Shown: piece after piece, positions 53,562-61,619 of the stretch
Layout of the letters: every line of letters begins with the position of its first letter
Position numbering within the stretch: position 1 is the first letter of the stretch
Assembly: GCA_033763995.1 (NCBI GenBank)
Contig: JANRJL010000002.1
Location: 62,001 to 126,000, forward strand
Direction: 5' to 3'
Length of the DNA stretch: 64,000 nt
Source of the DNA: GCA-2737725 sp033763995
Lineage (GTDB): Bacteria; Pseudomonadota; Alphaproteobacteria; Rhodospirillales; Rhodospirillaceae
Program-made: the position numbers and the translations under genes
Notes under the pieces: generated by a model
What the model was told of the DNA's origin: nothing
The model's database searches: none
The model's input: the letters and a program-made list of their open reading frames with translations, nothing else

Positions 53562-54529
53562 CCGGCACCGATTACGCCCCCGGCGTCATCTCCGGCGATC
53601 GCGCCGTCCTGGCCCGTGCGATTACGCTGATTGAATCGCTCAAGCCCGAACATCAAGCGCTCGCGCAAGACATGCTGATGAAGCTGCTGCCGCGCACGGG
53701 CAAGTCCCGACGCATCGGCATCAGCGGGCTGCCCGGCGCCGGCAAAAGCACCTTCATCGACGCCTTCGGCACCATGCTGACGGCCCAGGGCCACAAGGTC
53801 GCCGTGCTGGCGGTGGACCCCACCAGTTCGCGCACCGGGGGCTCGATCCTGGGCGACAAGACGCGCATGGCCAGACTGGCCGTGGATCCCCGCGCCTACA
53901 TCCGTCCCTCGCCCACTGGCGGAACTTTGGGCGGTGTGGCGCGCGCCACGCGCGAGGCGATCTTGGTGTGCGAGGCGGCGGGCTTCGACGTGATCCTGGT
54001 GGAAACCGTCGGCGTGGGCCAAAGCGAGATCACGGTCTCGGAGATGGTGGACTTCTTCCTGGTGCTGATGATCGCCGGCGGCGGCGACGAGTTGCAGGGC
54101 ATCAAGAAGGGCGTGCTGGAAATCGCCGACATGATCGCGATCACCAAGGCCGACGGCGACAACGTCAAGCGCGCGCAATCGACCGCGGCCGACTACCAAC
54201 ACGCCATGCGCATCATCACGCCCGCCTCGCCCACGTGGCTGCCCCCGGTGGTGAGCGTGAGCGCGCTGGAGAACCGCGGCCTCGACGACGTTTGGAGCAA
54301 GATCGAGACCCACCACAAGGCCACCTCCGCCTCGGGCGAGTGGGCGGCCAAGCGGCGCGCCCAGCAGATCAAGTGGATGTGGGCCATGGTCGACGACCGT
54401 TTGCTGTCGCGGCTGAAGTCCGACGCCAAGGTCAAGGGCCTGATCGCCGAGCTGGAGGCCGCCGTGGGCGACGGGCGCCTGCCGGCCGCCCTGGCGGTGG
54501 AGCGCATCTTCAAGGCTTTCGGTGTCTAA
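53558..54529 (+). CDS. meaB: Methylmalonyl-CoA mutase-associated GTPase MeaB (ArgK family)
   Basis: 323 aa from the ATG at 53558. The P-loop GLPGAGKST (residues about 53-61), DPTSSRTGGSILGDKTRM, the ETVGVGQSE switch and NKxD-like ITKADG are all present. MeaB protects and repairs the mutase and gates cofactor loading. It overlaps the upstream toxin by ATGA. Its genes normally follow mutAB directly, so vapBC is an insertion into the operon. Confidence 0.93.
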   Translation: MTGTDYAPGVISGDRAVLARAITLIESLKPEHQALAQDMLMKLLPRTGKSRRIGISGLPGAGKSTFIDAFGTMLTAQGHKVAVLAVDPTSSRTGGSILGDKTRMARLAVDPRAYIRPSPTGGTLGGVARATREAILVCEAAGFDVILVETVGVGQSEITVSEMVDFFLVLMIAGGGDELQGIKKGVLEIADMIAITKADGDNVKRAQSTAADYQHAMRIITPASPTWLPPVVSVSALENRGLDDVWSKIETHHKATSASGEWAAKRRAQQIKWMWAMVDDRLLSRLKSDAKVKGLIAELEAAVGDGRLPAALAVERIFKAFGV

Positions 54530-54573
54530 GCCATGGTGCGCGCGGCGAACAAGTAACCAAGGAGACAATGACT

Positions 54574-55860
54574 ATGACCATGAAACGGAACTTGATCGCC
54601 ACCACCGCGCTGGCCGCCGTGCTGGCCTTTGGCGCGGCCGCCCAGGCCGAGACCGACGCCGAGTTGATCGCCCGCGCGCGCGGCATTCATGACCGCGTCA
54701 TCACGGTGGATACCCACGTCGATATTCCAGCCAACTACGGCACCGACGCCTACGACCCCATGAAACCCGGCCCGCGCGGCCAGCAGGTGCACTTGCCCAC
54801 GCAATTCGAGGGCGGGCTGGACGCCACGTTCCTGATCGTGTTCGTGGGCCAAGGTGAGATGAATGTGCAGGGTTATTCCAAGGCTTTGTCGGACGCGATG
54901 ATCAAGTTCAGCGCGATCCACAAGGTCACGAGCCAGATGTACCCCGACAAGGTGGAACTGGCGCTCACCGCCGCCGATGCCCGGCGCATTGATGCCGCCG
55001 GCAAGAAGGTGGCGCTCATCGGCATCGAGAACGGCTACCCCATGGGCGAAGAGATCGACTTGCTGGACGTGTTCTATGACTACGGCGCGCGCTATTTCGG
55101 CCACACCCATATCGGCCACAACCAGCTGGGCGATTCGTCCATGATGCTCTCGCGCGACCTGACCAAGCCCGTGGAGCCCTTGCACGGCGGCCTGTCGGCG
55201 TTGGGCAAGCAGGCGGTCAAGCGCTGCAACGAGCTTGGCATCATGAACGACGTCTCACACGCCGGAAAACAGACCGCGCTCGACATCGCCAGGCTCTCCA
55301 AGGCGCCGGTCATCGCCTCGCATTCGGGGGTCAAGGGCGTGTTCGATCATCCGCGCAACCTGAGCGACGACGAGTTGCTGGCGATCAAAAAGTCCAACGG
55401 TGTCGCGCAAATGGTGGCCTTCGACACTTACCTGCGCGCGGTGCCCGCCGCGAAAACCGCCGCCACCCAGGCGCTGTGGAAAGAGATGGGCATCACCGAC
55501 TTCGCCGATTTGGGCAAACTCAACCCCGAGCAGTTGAAAACCTACCGCGCCAAGACCGACGAGATCGAACTCAAATACCCGAAAGCAGGGGTCAAGGACT
55601 TGGCCGATCACATCGATTACACCGTGAAGCTGATCGGCATCGACCATGTCGGCATCGCCTCGGACTTCAACGGCGGCGGCGGCATCACCGGCTGGAACAG
55701 CGCCGGCGAAACCTTCAACGTGACGCTGGAACTGGTGAAGCGCGGCTACACCGAGGAACAAGTCGACAAGATCTGGGGCGGCAACCTGCTGCGCGTGCTG
55801 ACCGACGTGGAGAAATACGCCGCCAAGACCAAGTACAACAGGAAGCGGGGTAAGGCGTAG
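54574..55860 (+). CDS. Membrane dipeptidase-family protein (intact metal site), exported
   Basis: 428 aa from the second of three clustered ATGs; AAGGAGA is eight bases before it. A signal peptide (MKRNLIATTALAAVLAFGAAAQA) is present. The peptidase M19 site is complete: VDTHVD (H48, D50), GIENGYP (E152), DVSH (H229), ASHSG (H250), and DHVGIASDFNGGGG near the C-terminus. It should hydrolyse dipeptides or similar amides with zinc in the periplasm. It is transcribed with meaB, 44 bp downstream of it. Confidence 0.88.
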   Translation: MTMKRNLIATTALAAVLAFGAAAQAETDAELIARARGIHDRVITVDTHVDIPANYGTDAYDPMKPGPRGQQVHLPTQFEGGLDATFLIVFVGQGEMNVQGYSKALSDAMIKFSAIHKVTSQMYPDKVELALTAADARRIDAAGKKVALIGIENGYPMGEEIDLLDVFYDYGARYFGHTHIGHNQLGDSSMMLSRDLTKPVEPLHGGLSALGKQAVKRCNELGIMNDVSHAGKQTALDIARLSKAPVIASHSGVKGVFDHPRNLSDDELLAIKKSNGVAQMVAFDTYLRAVPAAKTAATQALWKEMGITDFADLGKLNPEQLKTYRAKTDEIELKYPKAGVKDLADHIDYTVKLIGIDHVGIASDFNGGGGITGWNSAGETFNVTLELVKRGYTEEQVDKIWGGNLLRVLTDVEKYAAKTKYNRKRGKA

Positions 55861-55870
55861 CATCTCTCCG

Positions 55871-55964
55871 CGTCATCGCGCGGCTTGACCGCGCGATCCA
55901 GAGGTTACTGTTTAAGGTACAAACAAGAAAACTCTGGATTCCGCGCCTACGCGCGGAATGACAC
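55871..55964. repeat. GTCAT/ATGAC palindromic intergenic element, copy C
   Basis: Left half-hairpin CGCGCGG-CTTGA-CCGCGCG, then GATCCAGAG and its match CTCTGGATTC, then right half-hairpin CCGCGC-CTAC-GCGCGG and ATGAC. It lies between two convergent genes. Relatives are at 15542-15679 and 16722-16815. Confidence 0.78.
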
Positions 55965-55973
55965 TTGAGACTG

Positions 55974-56819
55974 TTACCGCTCCGTCAAGATCCCATACAG
56001 CTCCGGGCGGCGGTCGCGGAAAAAGCCGAAGGAGGCGCGGTTGCGCGCGATCTCGGCCAAGTCGAAGCCCGCCGTGAGCACGCCCGTTTCGGTGCGGCCG
56101 AATTCGGCCAGCTTTTCGCCGCGCTGATCGGCGATGAAGGACGAGCCGTAAAAAATCTGGCCGTGTTCGTTGCCGATGCGGTTGGCGGCGATCACCGGCA
56201 CCACGTTGGACACGGCATGGCCGATCATGGCCCGCTGCCACAGGTCCTTGGTGTCGAGCGTGGGGTTCTCGGGCTCGGAGCCGATGGCCGTCGGATAGAA
56301 CAACAGCTCCGCACCCATCAGCATCATGGCGCGCGCGCATTCGGGGAACCATTGGTCCCAACAAATGCCCACGCCGATTTTGCCGAACTTGGTTTTCCAT
56401 ACCTTAAAGCCGGTGTTGCCGGGCCGGAAGTAGAACTTCTCCTCGTAGCCGGGGCCGTCGGGGATGTGACTTTTGCGGTAAACGCCCAGCACCGCGCCGT
56501 CCGCGTCGATCATGGCGAGGCTGTTGTAATAGACCTGCCCGTCGCGCTCGAAGATCGAGGCGGGGATGGCCACACCCAGCTGCTTGGCCACCACCGCCAG
56601 GCGCTTTACCACCGGGTGATCGTTCACCGGATAGGCGCTATCGAAATGGCGGTCCTTTTCCTCGCGGCAGAAGTAGGGCCCTTGCAGCAGCTCCGTGGGC
56701 AGAATGATCTGCGCGCCTTTTTTGGCGGCGTCGGCGATCAGGCCCGCCACCATCTCGATGTTGGCGGTCATGTCCTCGCTGTAGGCGCATTGCAGGGCGG
56801 CGACGGTGACGATGCTCAT
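55974..56819 (-). CDS. aguB: N-carbamoylputrescine amidase
   Basis: 281 aa. The nitrilase triad is visible: E43 (LPTELLQGPYF), K116 (YRKSHIPDGPGYEEKFYF) and C153 (GICWDQWFPE). The sequence is typical of AguB, which hydrolyses N-carbamoylputrescine to putrescine, CO2 and ammonia. It lies downstream of aguA in the same direction, 124 bp away, with a dispersed repeat in the gap. Confidence 0.93.
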   Translation of the reverse strand: MSIVTVAALQCAYSEDMTANIEMVAGLIADAAKKGAQIILPTELLQGPYFCREEKDRHFDSAYPVNDHPVVKRLAVVAKQLGVAIPASIFERDGQVYYNSLAMIDADGAVLGVYRKSHIPDGPGYEEKFYFRPGNTGFKVWKTKFGKIGVGICWDQWFPECARAMMLMGAELLFYPTAIGSEPENPTLDTKDLWQRAMIGHAVSNVVPVIAANRIGNEHGQIFYGSSFIADQRGEKLAEFGRTETGVLTAGFDLAEIARNRASFGFFRDRRPELYGILTER

Positions 56820-56875
56820 GGCGCTATCTTACACTAGAGTCATATTCGATCGAACCGAATCACAAAGCTTAGTAA

Positions 56876-56936
56876 CTCGTTCTTCTTGGTCGCATTTTCC
56901 ACGCCAACCGGTTCCCACTTGTCGGGAAAATGCTCC
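56876..56936. repeat. GCATTTTC/GAAAATGC dispersed palindromic repeat, copy 2
   Basis: GCATTTTCC (56892-56900) faces GGAAAATGC (56925-56933). Read on the reverse strand it matches copy 1 at 32086-32147 over most of its 61 bp. It sits between aguA and aguB, which would otherwise be close together. Confidence 0.85.
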
Positions 56937-56943
56937 GCTTTTC

Positions 56944-57969
56944 TCAAACATGCGGTTGTTGTTGCGTGATGCAATGAAATGACCCGCCGCCGGTGAGAAT
57001 GTGATCGGCGCGCAGGCCCACGGTGCGCCGGCCCGGGAACAGCTTGGCGATGGCCGCCACGGCCGCATCGTCATATTTGGTGCCGTACACCGGCACCGCA
57101 ATTGTCGTATTGCCGATATAGAAGTTCATGAAGCTGGCAGGGATCGGCTCGCCCTCGTCGTCGGCCACGAGGCCCGGCGAGGGAATGGTGTGCACGTCGA
57201 GCTTGCGGCCCGTCACGTCGGTGGCGGCCTTCAAATCATTGATGATCGCCTTGAGCGCGGCCGCGTTGGGATCGTCCGCGCCCGAGGGCTCCATGCAGGC
57301 CACCACGCCGGGAGCAACAAAGCGCGCGATGTTGTCGATGTGGCCGTCGGTGTGATCGTTGGCGAGCCCGTCGCCCAGCCACACGAGCTTGGTGATCCCT
57401 AAGCCGGTTTTCAGCCGCGTTTCGATCTCGGCTTGCGACAGCATGGGGTTGCGATTGTTGTTGAGCAGGCATTGCCGCGTCGTCAGCGCCGTGCCCAACC
57501 CGTCGACGTCGATGGAACCGCCCTCCAGCACCCAACCGCTGACCTTGGCCCTCACGCCGGCGCGCTTGGCCACGAAGGCGGCGACCCCGTCGTCACCGGC
57601 CAGTACATACTTGCCGCCCCAGCCGTTGAAGCGAAAGCACGCTGCCGCCAAGTTGGGCCCGTCGGTGACGAAGATCGGCGCCGTATCGCGCAGCCAGATG
57701 TCGCCGAAGGTGGCGGCGATGACCTCGGCCCCCGTGCCCGCCAACGCTGCTTTGGCCGAGGCCACGGCTTCGTCTCCGCAAGCGAGAATTTTCAGCGCCT
57801 CGCCGCGCGGCTGTTTCGTCGCGGGGTCCACGTCGGCGATGGCCTTGAACAACGCCGCCACTTCGGCGCGTGCCGGTTCCAGGTCCTCCAGCCACAGGTC
57901 GGCATGGCTGGGCCAGGCCGACCACACGGCGCTGTGTTTATCCCACTCGGCGGGCTGACGGACGGGCAT
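56944..57969 (-). CDS. aguA: Agmatine deiminase
   Basis: 341 aa from the ATG at 57969. Key segments are the N-terminal PAEWDKHSAVWSAWPSHADLW, TFGDIWLRDTAPIFV, FNGWGGKY, VLEGGSIDVDG and NDHTDGHIDNIARFV, with the catalytic cysteine in GGGSFHCITQQQP (C333). It converts agmatine to N-carbamoylputrescine and ammonia. With AguB it forms the agmatine route to putrescine. Confidence 0.94.
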   Translation of the reverse strand: MPVRQPAEWDKHSAVWSAWPSHADLWLEDLEPARAEVAALFKAIADVDPATKQPRGEALKILACGDEAVASAKAALAGTGAEVIAATFGDIWLRDTAPIFVTDGPNLAAACFRFNGWGGKYVLAGDDGVAAFVAKRAGVRAKVSGWVLEGGSIDVDGLGTALTTRQCLLNNNRNPMLSQAEIETRLKTGLGITKLVWLGDGLANDHTDGHIDNIARFVAPGVVACMEPSGADDPNAAALKAIINDLKAATDVTGRKLDVHTIPSPGLVADDEGEPIPASFMNFYIGNTTIAVPVYGTKYDDAAVAAIAKLFPGRRTVGLRADHILTGGGSFHCITQQQPHV

Positions 57970-58083
57970 GGCAAGGCAACTCGGCAAAAGGAATTGTGGG
58001 CGGTTCCCTATCGCCTCGGGCGCGGCATTGCAACGCCCCAGATATGAAAAACGCATGATGTGAAAAGCGCATGGACGATACCG

Positions 58084-58162
58084 CTAGTGGAGCGGATTTG
58101 ACATTCGCCACCCAAGCTGCGGCGAAACCGTGAAGCGAATGTCAAATCCAAAGCTCCACTAG
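58084..58162. repeat. CTAGTG-type hairpin element 1
   Basis: Outer arm CTAGTGGAGC/GCTCCACTAG (10 bp perfect); inner arm GGATTTGACATTCGC/GCGAATGTCAAATCC (15 bp perfect), with a one-sided AAA bulge between the two and a 26-nt loop. It lies 14 bp before element 2. Confidence 0.9.
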
Positions 58163-58175
58163 AAACATATGGTTA

Positions 58176-58252
58176 GTAGTGGTTCTTTGATTCTAACATT
58201 CGCAAGATCGCGTGCCGAATGGGGATGCGAATGTTAGAATCGAACCACTAGA
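58176..58252. repeat. CTAGTG-type hairpin element 2
   Basis: Outer arm TAGTGGTTC/GAACCACTA (9 bp); inner arm ATTCTAACATTCGCA/TGCGAATGTTAGAAT (15 bp), asymmetrically bulged between. It ends 19 bp before the methyltransferase ATG at 58272. Confidence 0.88.
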
Positions 58253-58271
58253 CCGCGTTACCTCACTCAGC

Positions 58272-59165
58272 ATGTCATCCGGGAACCCCATCGCCGATCG
58301 CCGGTTCGAGTTCGCCCGCCGGTTCGCCGCGCGGGGCGATCATGCCGCCGCCGCCGACCTGGTGCGCCAGGCCTTGGAGCTGGCGCCACGCTGGGCCGAG
58401 GGGCACTTCAGTCTAGGCGATGCCTTGGCGCTAGCCGGTGAGCGCGACGGGGCGGTAGCGGCCTTTCGCGCCTACCTGGCCTTGGAGCCCGCCGATTCCA
58501 TGGGCGCGCGGGCGCGGCTGGCACAGCTGGGCGAAGTTTCAGCGACGGAAGAACTGCCTCGGGCTTATGTGGAACGCCTGTTCGATCAGTATGCGGTGCG
58601 GTTCGATCAGTCGTTGCTGGAGGGCCTGAAATACACCGGGCCCCGGCAGATTCGCGATACGCTTATGGCGCGCTGGCCGGGGCGACGATTCGCGCGGTGC
58701 CTCGACCTGGGTTGCGGCACGGGCCTCATGGGCGCGGCGATCCGGGATTCGGTCGACCGGCTCGAGGGCGCCGACATCTCAGCGGGCATGCTGGCCGAAG
58801 CCAAGAAGAAAAATATCTACGACGCGCTTGGGCAAACTGATGTTCTCACGGCGCTGGAAAGCGTTGCGGCAACGTATGACCTCATCCTCGCGGCGGATGT
58901 CTTGGTTTACATCGGCGACCTGTTACTTGTGATAGCCGCCTGCGCGCGCGCCTTGGCGCCGGGCGGTGTCGTGGCCTTCACGCTGCAATCCGGAGAATCG
59001 CCCAACTATCGCCTGGGCGCCGATCAGCGTTTCAGCCACCACGTCACATATATAGAGTCGCTGATGAAGGGTGCCTTCGCTGCCCATACTATCACCGCCG
59101 GCGCTTTCCGCCGCGAGAAGGACGTGGACGTGCCGGGCTTGTTGGTGATCGGCGAGAAAATCTAA
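58272..59165 (+). CDS. TPR-containing SAM-dependent methyltransferase
   Basis: 297 aa from the ATG at 58272; an earlier in-frame start would lie within the hairpin and is unlikely. Residues about 10-85 are TPR-like helices (RFEFARRFAARGDHAAAADL, AEGHFSLGDALALAGERDGAVAAF), followed by the methyltransferase with LDLGCGTGLMGAAI (about 144-157) and the TYDLILAADVLVYIGDL loop. This is the class of bacterial methyltransferases with a TPR helper. The substrate is unknown. It is convergent with the next gene and overlaps its end by 4 bp. Confidence 0.83.
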   Translation: MSSGNPIADRRFEFARRFAARGDHAAAADLVRQALELAPRWAEGHFSLGDALALAGERDGAVAAFRAYLALEPADSMGARARLAQLGEVSATEELPRAYVERLFDQYAVRFDQSLLEGLKYTGPRQIRDTLMARWPGRRFARCLDLGCGTGLMGAAIRDSVDRLEGADISAGMLAEAKKKNIYDALGQTDVLTALESVAATYDLILAADVLVYIGDLLLVIAACARALAPGGVVAFTLQSGESPNYRLGADQRFSHHVTYIESLMKGAFAAHTITAGAFRREKDVDVPGLLVIGEKI

Positions 59166-60352
59166 TCCAAGGCTATGGTCAGGGCTTTCAGATAGGCGCT
59201 CTCGGGCAGTTGGAGGTGCACCGGATGATCGGGCCCCGCCCCCGAGGTGCGCAAGATGCGCCCGGAGCGGCCGGCATCGGCGATGCCCCGCGCCACGGCT
59301 TCGCTGAACTCGGCCAGCGGTGCGTTGTGACTGCAGGACGCGATGAACAGCACGCCGCCACGCGCGGTAAGGCTGGCGCACATGCGCGCAAGCTTGCGGT
59401 AGCCTTGCAGGCCCGGCTTCAGGTCCTTGCGGGATTTCACGAAGGCCGGCGGATCGGCGATCACCACGTCGAACTTGTCCTTGCTTTGGGACCCCGCGAG
59501 AAATTCGAACACATCGGCGCGCTCGAATTTGCTTGTGGCCGCGAGGCCGTTCGCGCTCGCTGCCTTGGTCGCCAGATCAAGAGCAGCAGCAGAGCCGTCG
59601 ACGCCCAGCACGCGGATCGCCCCGGCTTGGGCGCAGGCCAACGCGAAACCGCCGGTGTGGGTATAAAGGTCGATTACCGTCTTGCCCTTGGCCAAGGCCG
59701 CCACGAACGCCCGGTTGTCACGCTGATCGAAGAACCAGCCGGTTTTCTGCCCGCCCATGAGGTCGGCGAAAAACGTGAGATTAGATTCTTTGATTTCGAC
59801 GGGCCCATCGAGCGTGCCGCTGAACACACGGCTCGCGTCAGTCAGGCCCTCGAGCGCGCGAAAGGACGAATCCGCCCGCACCACGATGGCGCGCGGCGCC
59901 ACCAGCTCGGTCACCGCCGCGGCGATTTCGGGCAGCGCCAAATCCATGCCGGCCGTGTTGGGCTGCAGCACCACCACGTCATTGAAGCGATCGATGATCA
60001 GGCCCGGCAGACTGTCGCCCTCGGCATGAGCCCACCGGTAGTAGGGCGCGGTCATGAGTTGCGTGCGCAGCGCCAGCGCCGCGCGCAAGCGGCCCACGAA
60101 CCACGCCGCATCGATGGGCACATCGGGTTTGAGCGTCAGCACGCGGGCGCTGATGAGCGGCTTGGGATTGAACTGCGCCGTGGCGAGCGGCGCGCCGCCC
60201 GCATCCTCCAGCGTCACCACGCCGCCCGGGACGAGGGCCTTGGCTGCGGCGTCCATGGCGATCTCGTTGGAATAGACCCACGGGTGACCCGCCTTGAGGC
60301 GTTTATGGGCGCCGGGCTTAAGCCGGATGCGGGGGTGAGGGGTTTGCGTCAT
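59162..60352 (-). CDS. Class I rRNA (cytosine-C5) methyltransferase (RlmI/YccW-like)
   Basis: 396 aa. The N-terminal PUA-like domain has RLKAGHPWVYSNEIAMD; the SAM site TVIDLYTHTGGFALACAQAGAIRVLGVD and the catalytic IADPPAFVKSRKDL are typical of RlmI-type 23S rRNA m5C methyltransferases. SCSHNA near the C-terminus carries the usual second cysteine. It modifies rRNA in the cytoplasm. The start lies 8 bp beyond hairpin element 3. Confidence 0.88.
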   Translation of the reverse strand: MTQTPHPRIRLKPGAHKRLKAGHPWVYSNEIAMDAAAKALVPGGVVTLEDAGGAPLATAQFNPKPLISARVLTLKPDVPIDAAWFVGRLRAALALRTQLMTAPYYRWAHAEGDSLPGLIIDRFNDVVVLQPNTAGMDLALPEIAAAVTELVAPRAIVVRADSSFRALEGLTDASRVFSGTLDGPVEIKESNLTFFADLMGGQKTGWFFDQRDNRAFVAALAKGKTVIDLYTHTGGFALACAQAGAIRVLGVDGSAAALDLATKAASANGLAATSKFERADVFEFLAGSQSKDKFDVVIADPPAFVKSRKDLKPGLQGYRKLARMCASLTARGGVLFIASCSHNAPLAEFSEAVARGIADAGRSGRILRTSGAGPDHPVHLQLPESAYLKALTIALD

Positions 60353-60360
60353 GGCCGAAA

Positions 60361-60437
60361 GCTAGTGTCCCGATTCCAAAGTTCGCATGGTTCCTCGGCT
60401 AGCTGGTCCGCGAACTTTGGAATCGAAGGACACTAGC
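60361..60437. repeat. CTAGTG-type hairpin element 3
   Basis: Outer arm GCTAGTGTCC/GGACACTAGC (10 bp); inner arm CGATTCCAAAGTTCGC/GCGAACTTTGGAATCG (16 bp), with a one-sided AA bulge. It lies immediately upstream of the RlmI-like start codon at 60352. Confidence 0.9.
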
Positions 60438-60450
60438 AACCTATTGATCG

Positions 60451-60524
60451 AGTGTGGCTTTGGTTCAGAAGTCCGCATGCTGGACTCGCGGCGAGATTGA
60501 TGCGGACTTCTGAACCGCCACACT
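60451..60524. repeat. CTAGTG-type hairpin element 4
   Basis: Outer arm AGTGTGGC/GCCACACT (8 bp); inner arm GGTTCAGAAGTCCGCAT/ATGCGGACTTCTGAACC (17 bp), with a one-sided TTT bulge. It is 13 bp from element 3 in the same intergenic region. Confidence 0.88.
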
Positions 60525-60590
60525 ACCCGCTCCTTGGCGCGGCGCAAAGCAAGAGCTAGAAATGTTTATTCGTCGAGATCGGAGAGGCCG

Positions 60591-60974
60591 ATGAGCAAGC
60601 TATCGCCCGAGGACCGCGCCAAAAAGCTGAGCGAGGGCCTGGACTACGTCAAGGACCTGCCGGGCTTCGAGCGCGGTCATCCGCATTACTTCCGCGATCC
60701 GGCCATCGATCATCTGATGGAAATCGTGCTGCAGTTGGGGGCGGAACTGTGGGTCGTACGCGACCGGCAACTGGTGACCGAGCACCTGCTCGCCACCGAA
60801 GGCAAGGTCACTCCCGAAATGATCGAGACCTTCAAGCCCTCGGCCGAAATGCGCGAAAAGCTGCGCGAGGAGCGCAAGACCTTCACCCGGCGCGTCTACC
60901 AGTCCCTCTATGCAAGCGCGGAACCGCCGGGCCAGGCGGCCTTCGTGTCGGGCGTTCTGGGCGACAAGAAGTAG
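60591..60974 (+). CDS. Conserved small protein of unknown function
   Basis: 127 aa from the ATG at 60591, preceded by GGAGAGG. It is hydrophilic and helical (DYVKDLPGFERGHPHYFRDPAIDHLMEIVLQLGAELWVVRDRQLVTEHLL, split as two helical stretches). There is no signal or membrane segment. I do not recognise the family. It lies 12 bp upstream of the TetR gene in the same direction and may share its transcript. Confidence 0.65.
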   Translation: MSKLSPEDRAKKLSEGLDYVKDLPGFERGHPHYFRDPAIDHLMEIVLQLGAELWVVRDRQLVTEHLLATEGKVTPEMIETFKPSAEMREKLREERKTFTRRVYQSLYASAEPPGQAAFVSGVLGDKK

Positions 60975-60986
60975 AAGCATTTCGTC

Positions 60987-61610
60987 GTGGCCCGGACCAA
61001 AGCCTCCCAAACCAAAGCTGAGCGATCGGCGACGACCAAGCGGGCGCTGCTGGACGTGGCGCGCGGCGAATTCGCCGGTTTTGGTTACGCGGGCGCCGCC
61101 ACGGAAGCCATTGTCGCCAAGGCCAAGGTCACGCGCGGCGCGCTGTACTATCACTTCAAGGACAAGCAGGCGTTGTTCGCGGGCGTCGTGGCCGACATGG
61201 CGCGCGACATTTCCATCGGCATGGCAACGAAGGCATCAGAGAAGCGCGCACCTTGGGAAGGCTTGTTGGCGGGTTGCCGGGCGTTTCTCGATATCGCCGC
61301 GCAGCCGGGCATTTTGCGCGTCTATCTGCAGGATGCGCCCGCCGCCATGGGCTGGGCGGAATGGCGCGCGGTCGACGGCGACGGCGCCTTCGGCTTTTTG
61401 CTGCGCAGTTTTGTGTTGGCGCTGCAGGGCTCACGCAAGGCCAAGGAGGGCACGCCCGCCGCCTTGGCGCGGCTCGTGGCTGGGGCGCTGACCGAGGCGG
61501 CGCTGTCGATCGCGGCGGCGAGCGATCCCAAAACCGCGCGGGCCGACATCGAGCGTGCTTTGCTGGCGTTGCTGGTGGGCCTGCGCGAGCACTACGGCGC
61601 TGCAGAATAG
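60987..61610 (+). CDS. TetR-family transcriptional regulator
   Basis: 207 aa starting at GTG. The N-terminal helix-turn-helix reads FAGFGYAGAATEAIVAKAKVTRGALYYHFKDKQALF, the standard TetR recognition region (residues about 28-63). The rest is the ligand-binding domain. It is convergent with a binding-protein gene 10 bp downstream and just after the small unknown protein gene. The regulated target is unknown. Confidence 0.9.
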   Translation: MARTKASQTKAERSATTKRALLDVARGEFAGFGYAGAATEAIVAKAKVTRGALYYHFKDKQALFAGVVADMARDISIGMATKASEKRAPWEGLLAGCRAFLDIAAQPGILRVYLQDAPAAMGWAEWRAVDGDGAFGFLLRSFVLALQGSRKAKEGTPAALARLVAGALTEAALSIAAASDPKTARADIERALLALLVGLREHYGAAE

Positions 61611-61619
61611 CCAGAGCGG

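Noticed and set aside
58084..60524. Consideration of the paired repeats as a CRISPR array.
   Set aside because: The repeats are not direct, the units differ in sequence, and no uniform spacers or cas genes occur; they are hairpins.
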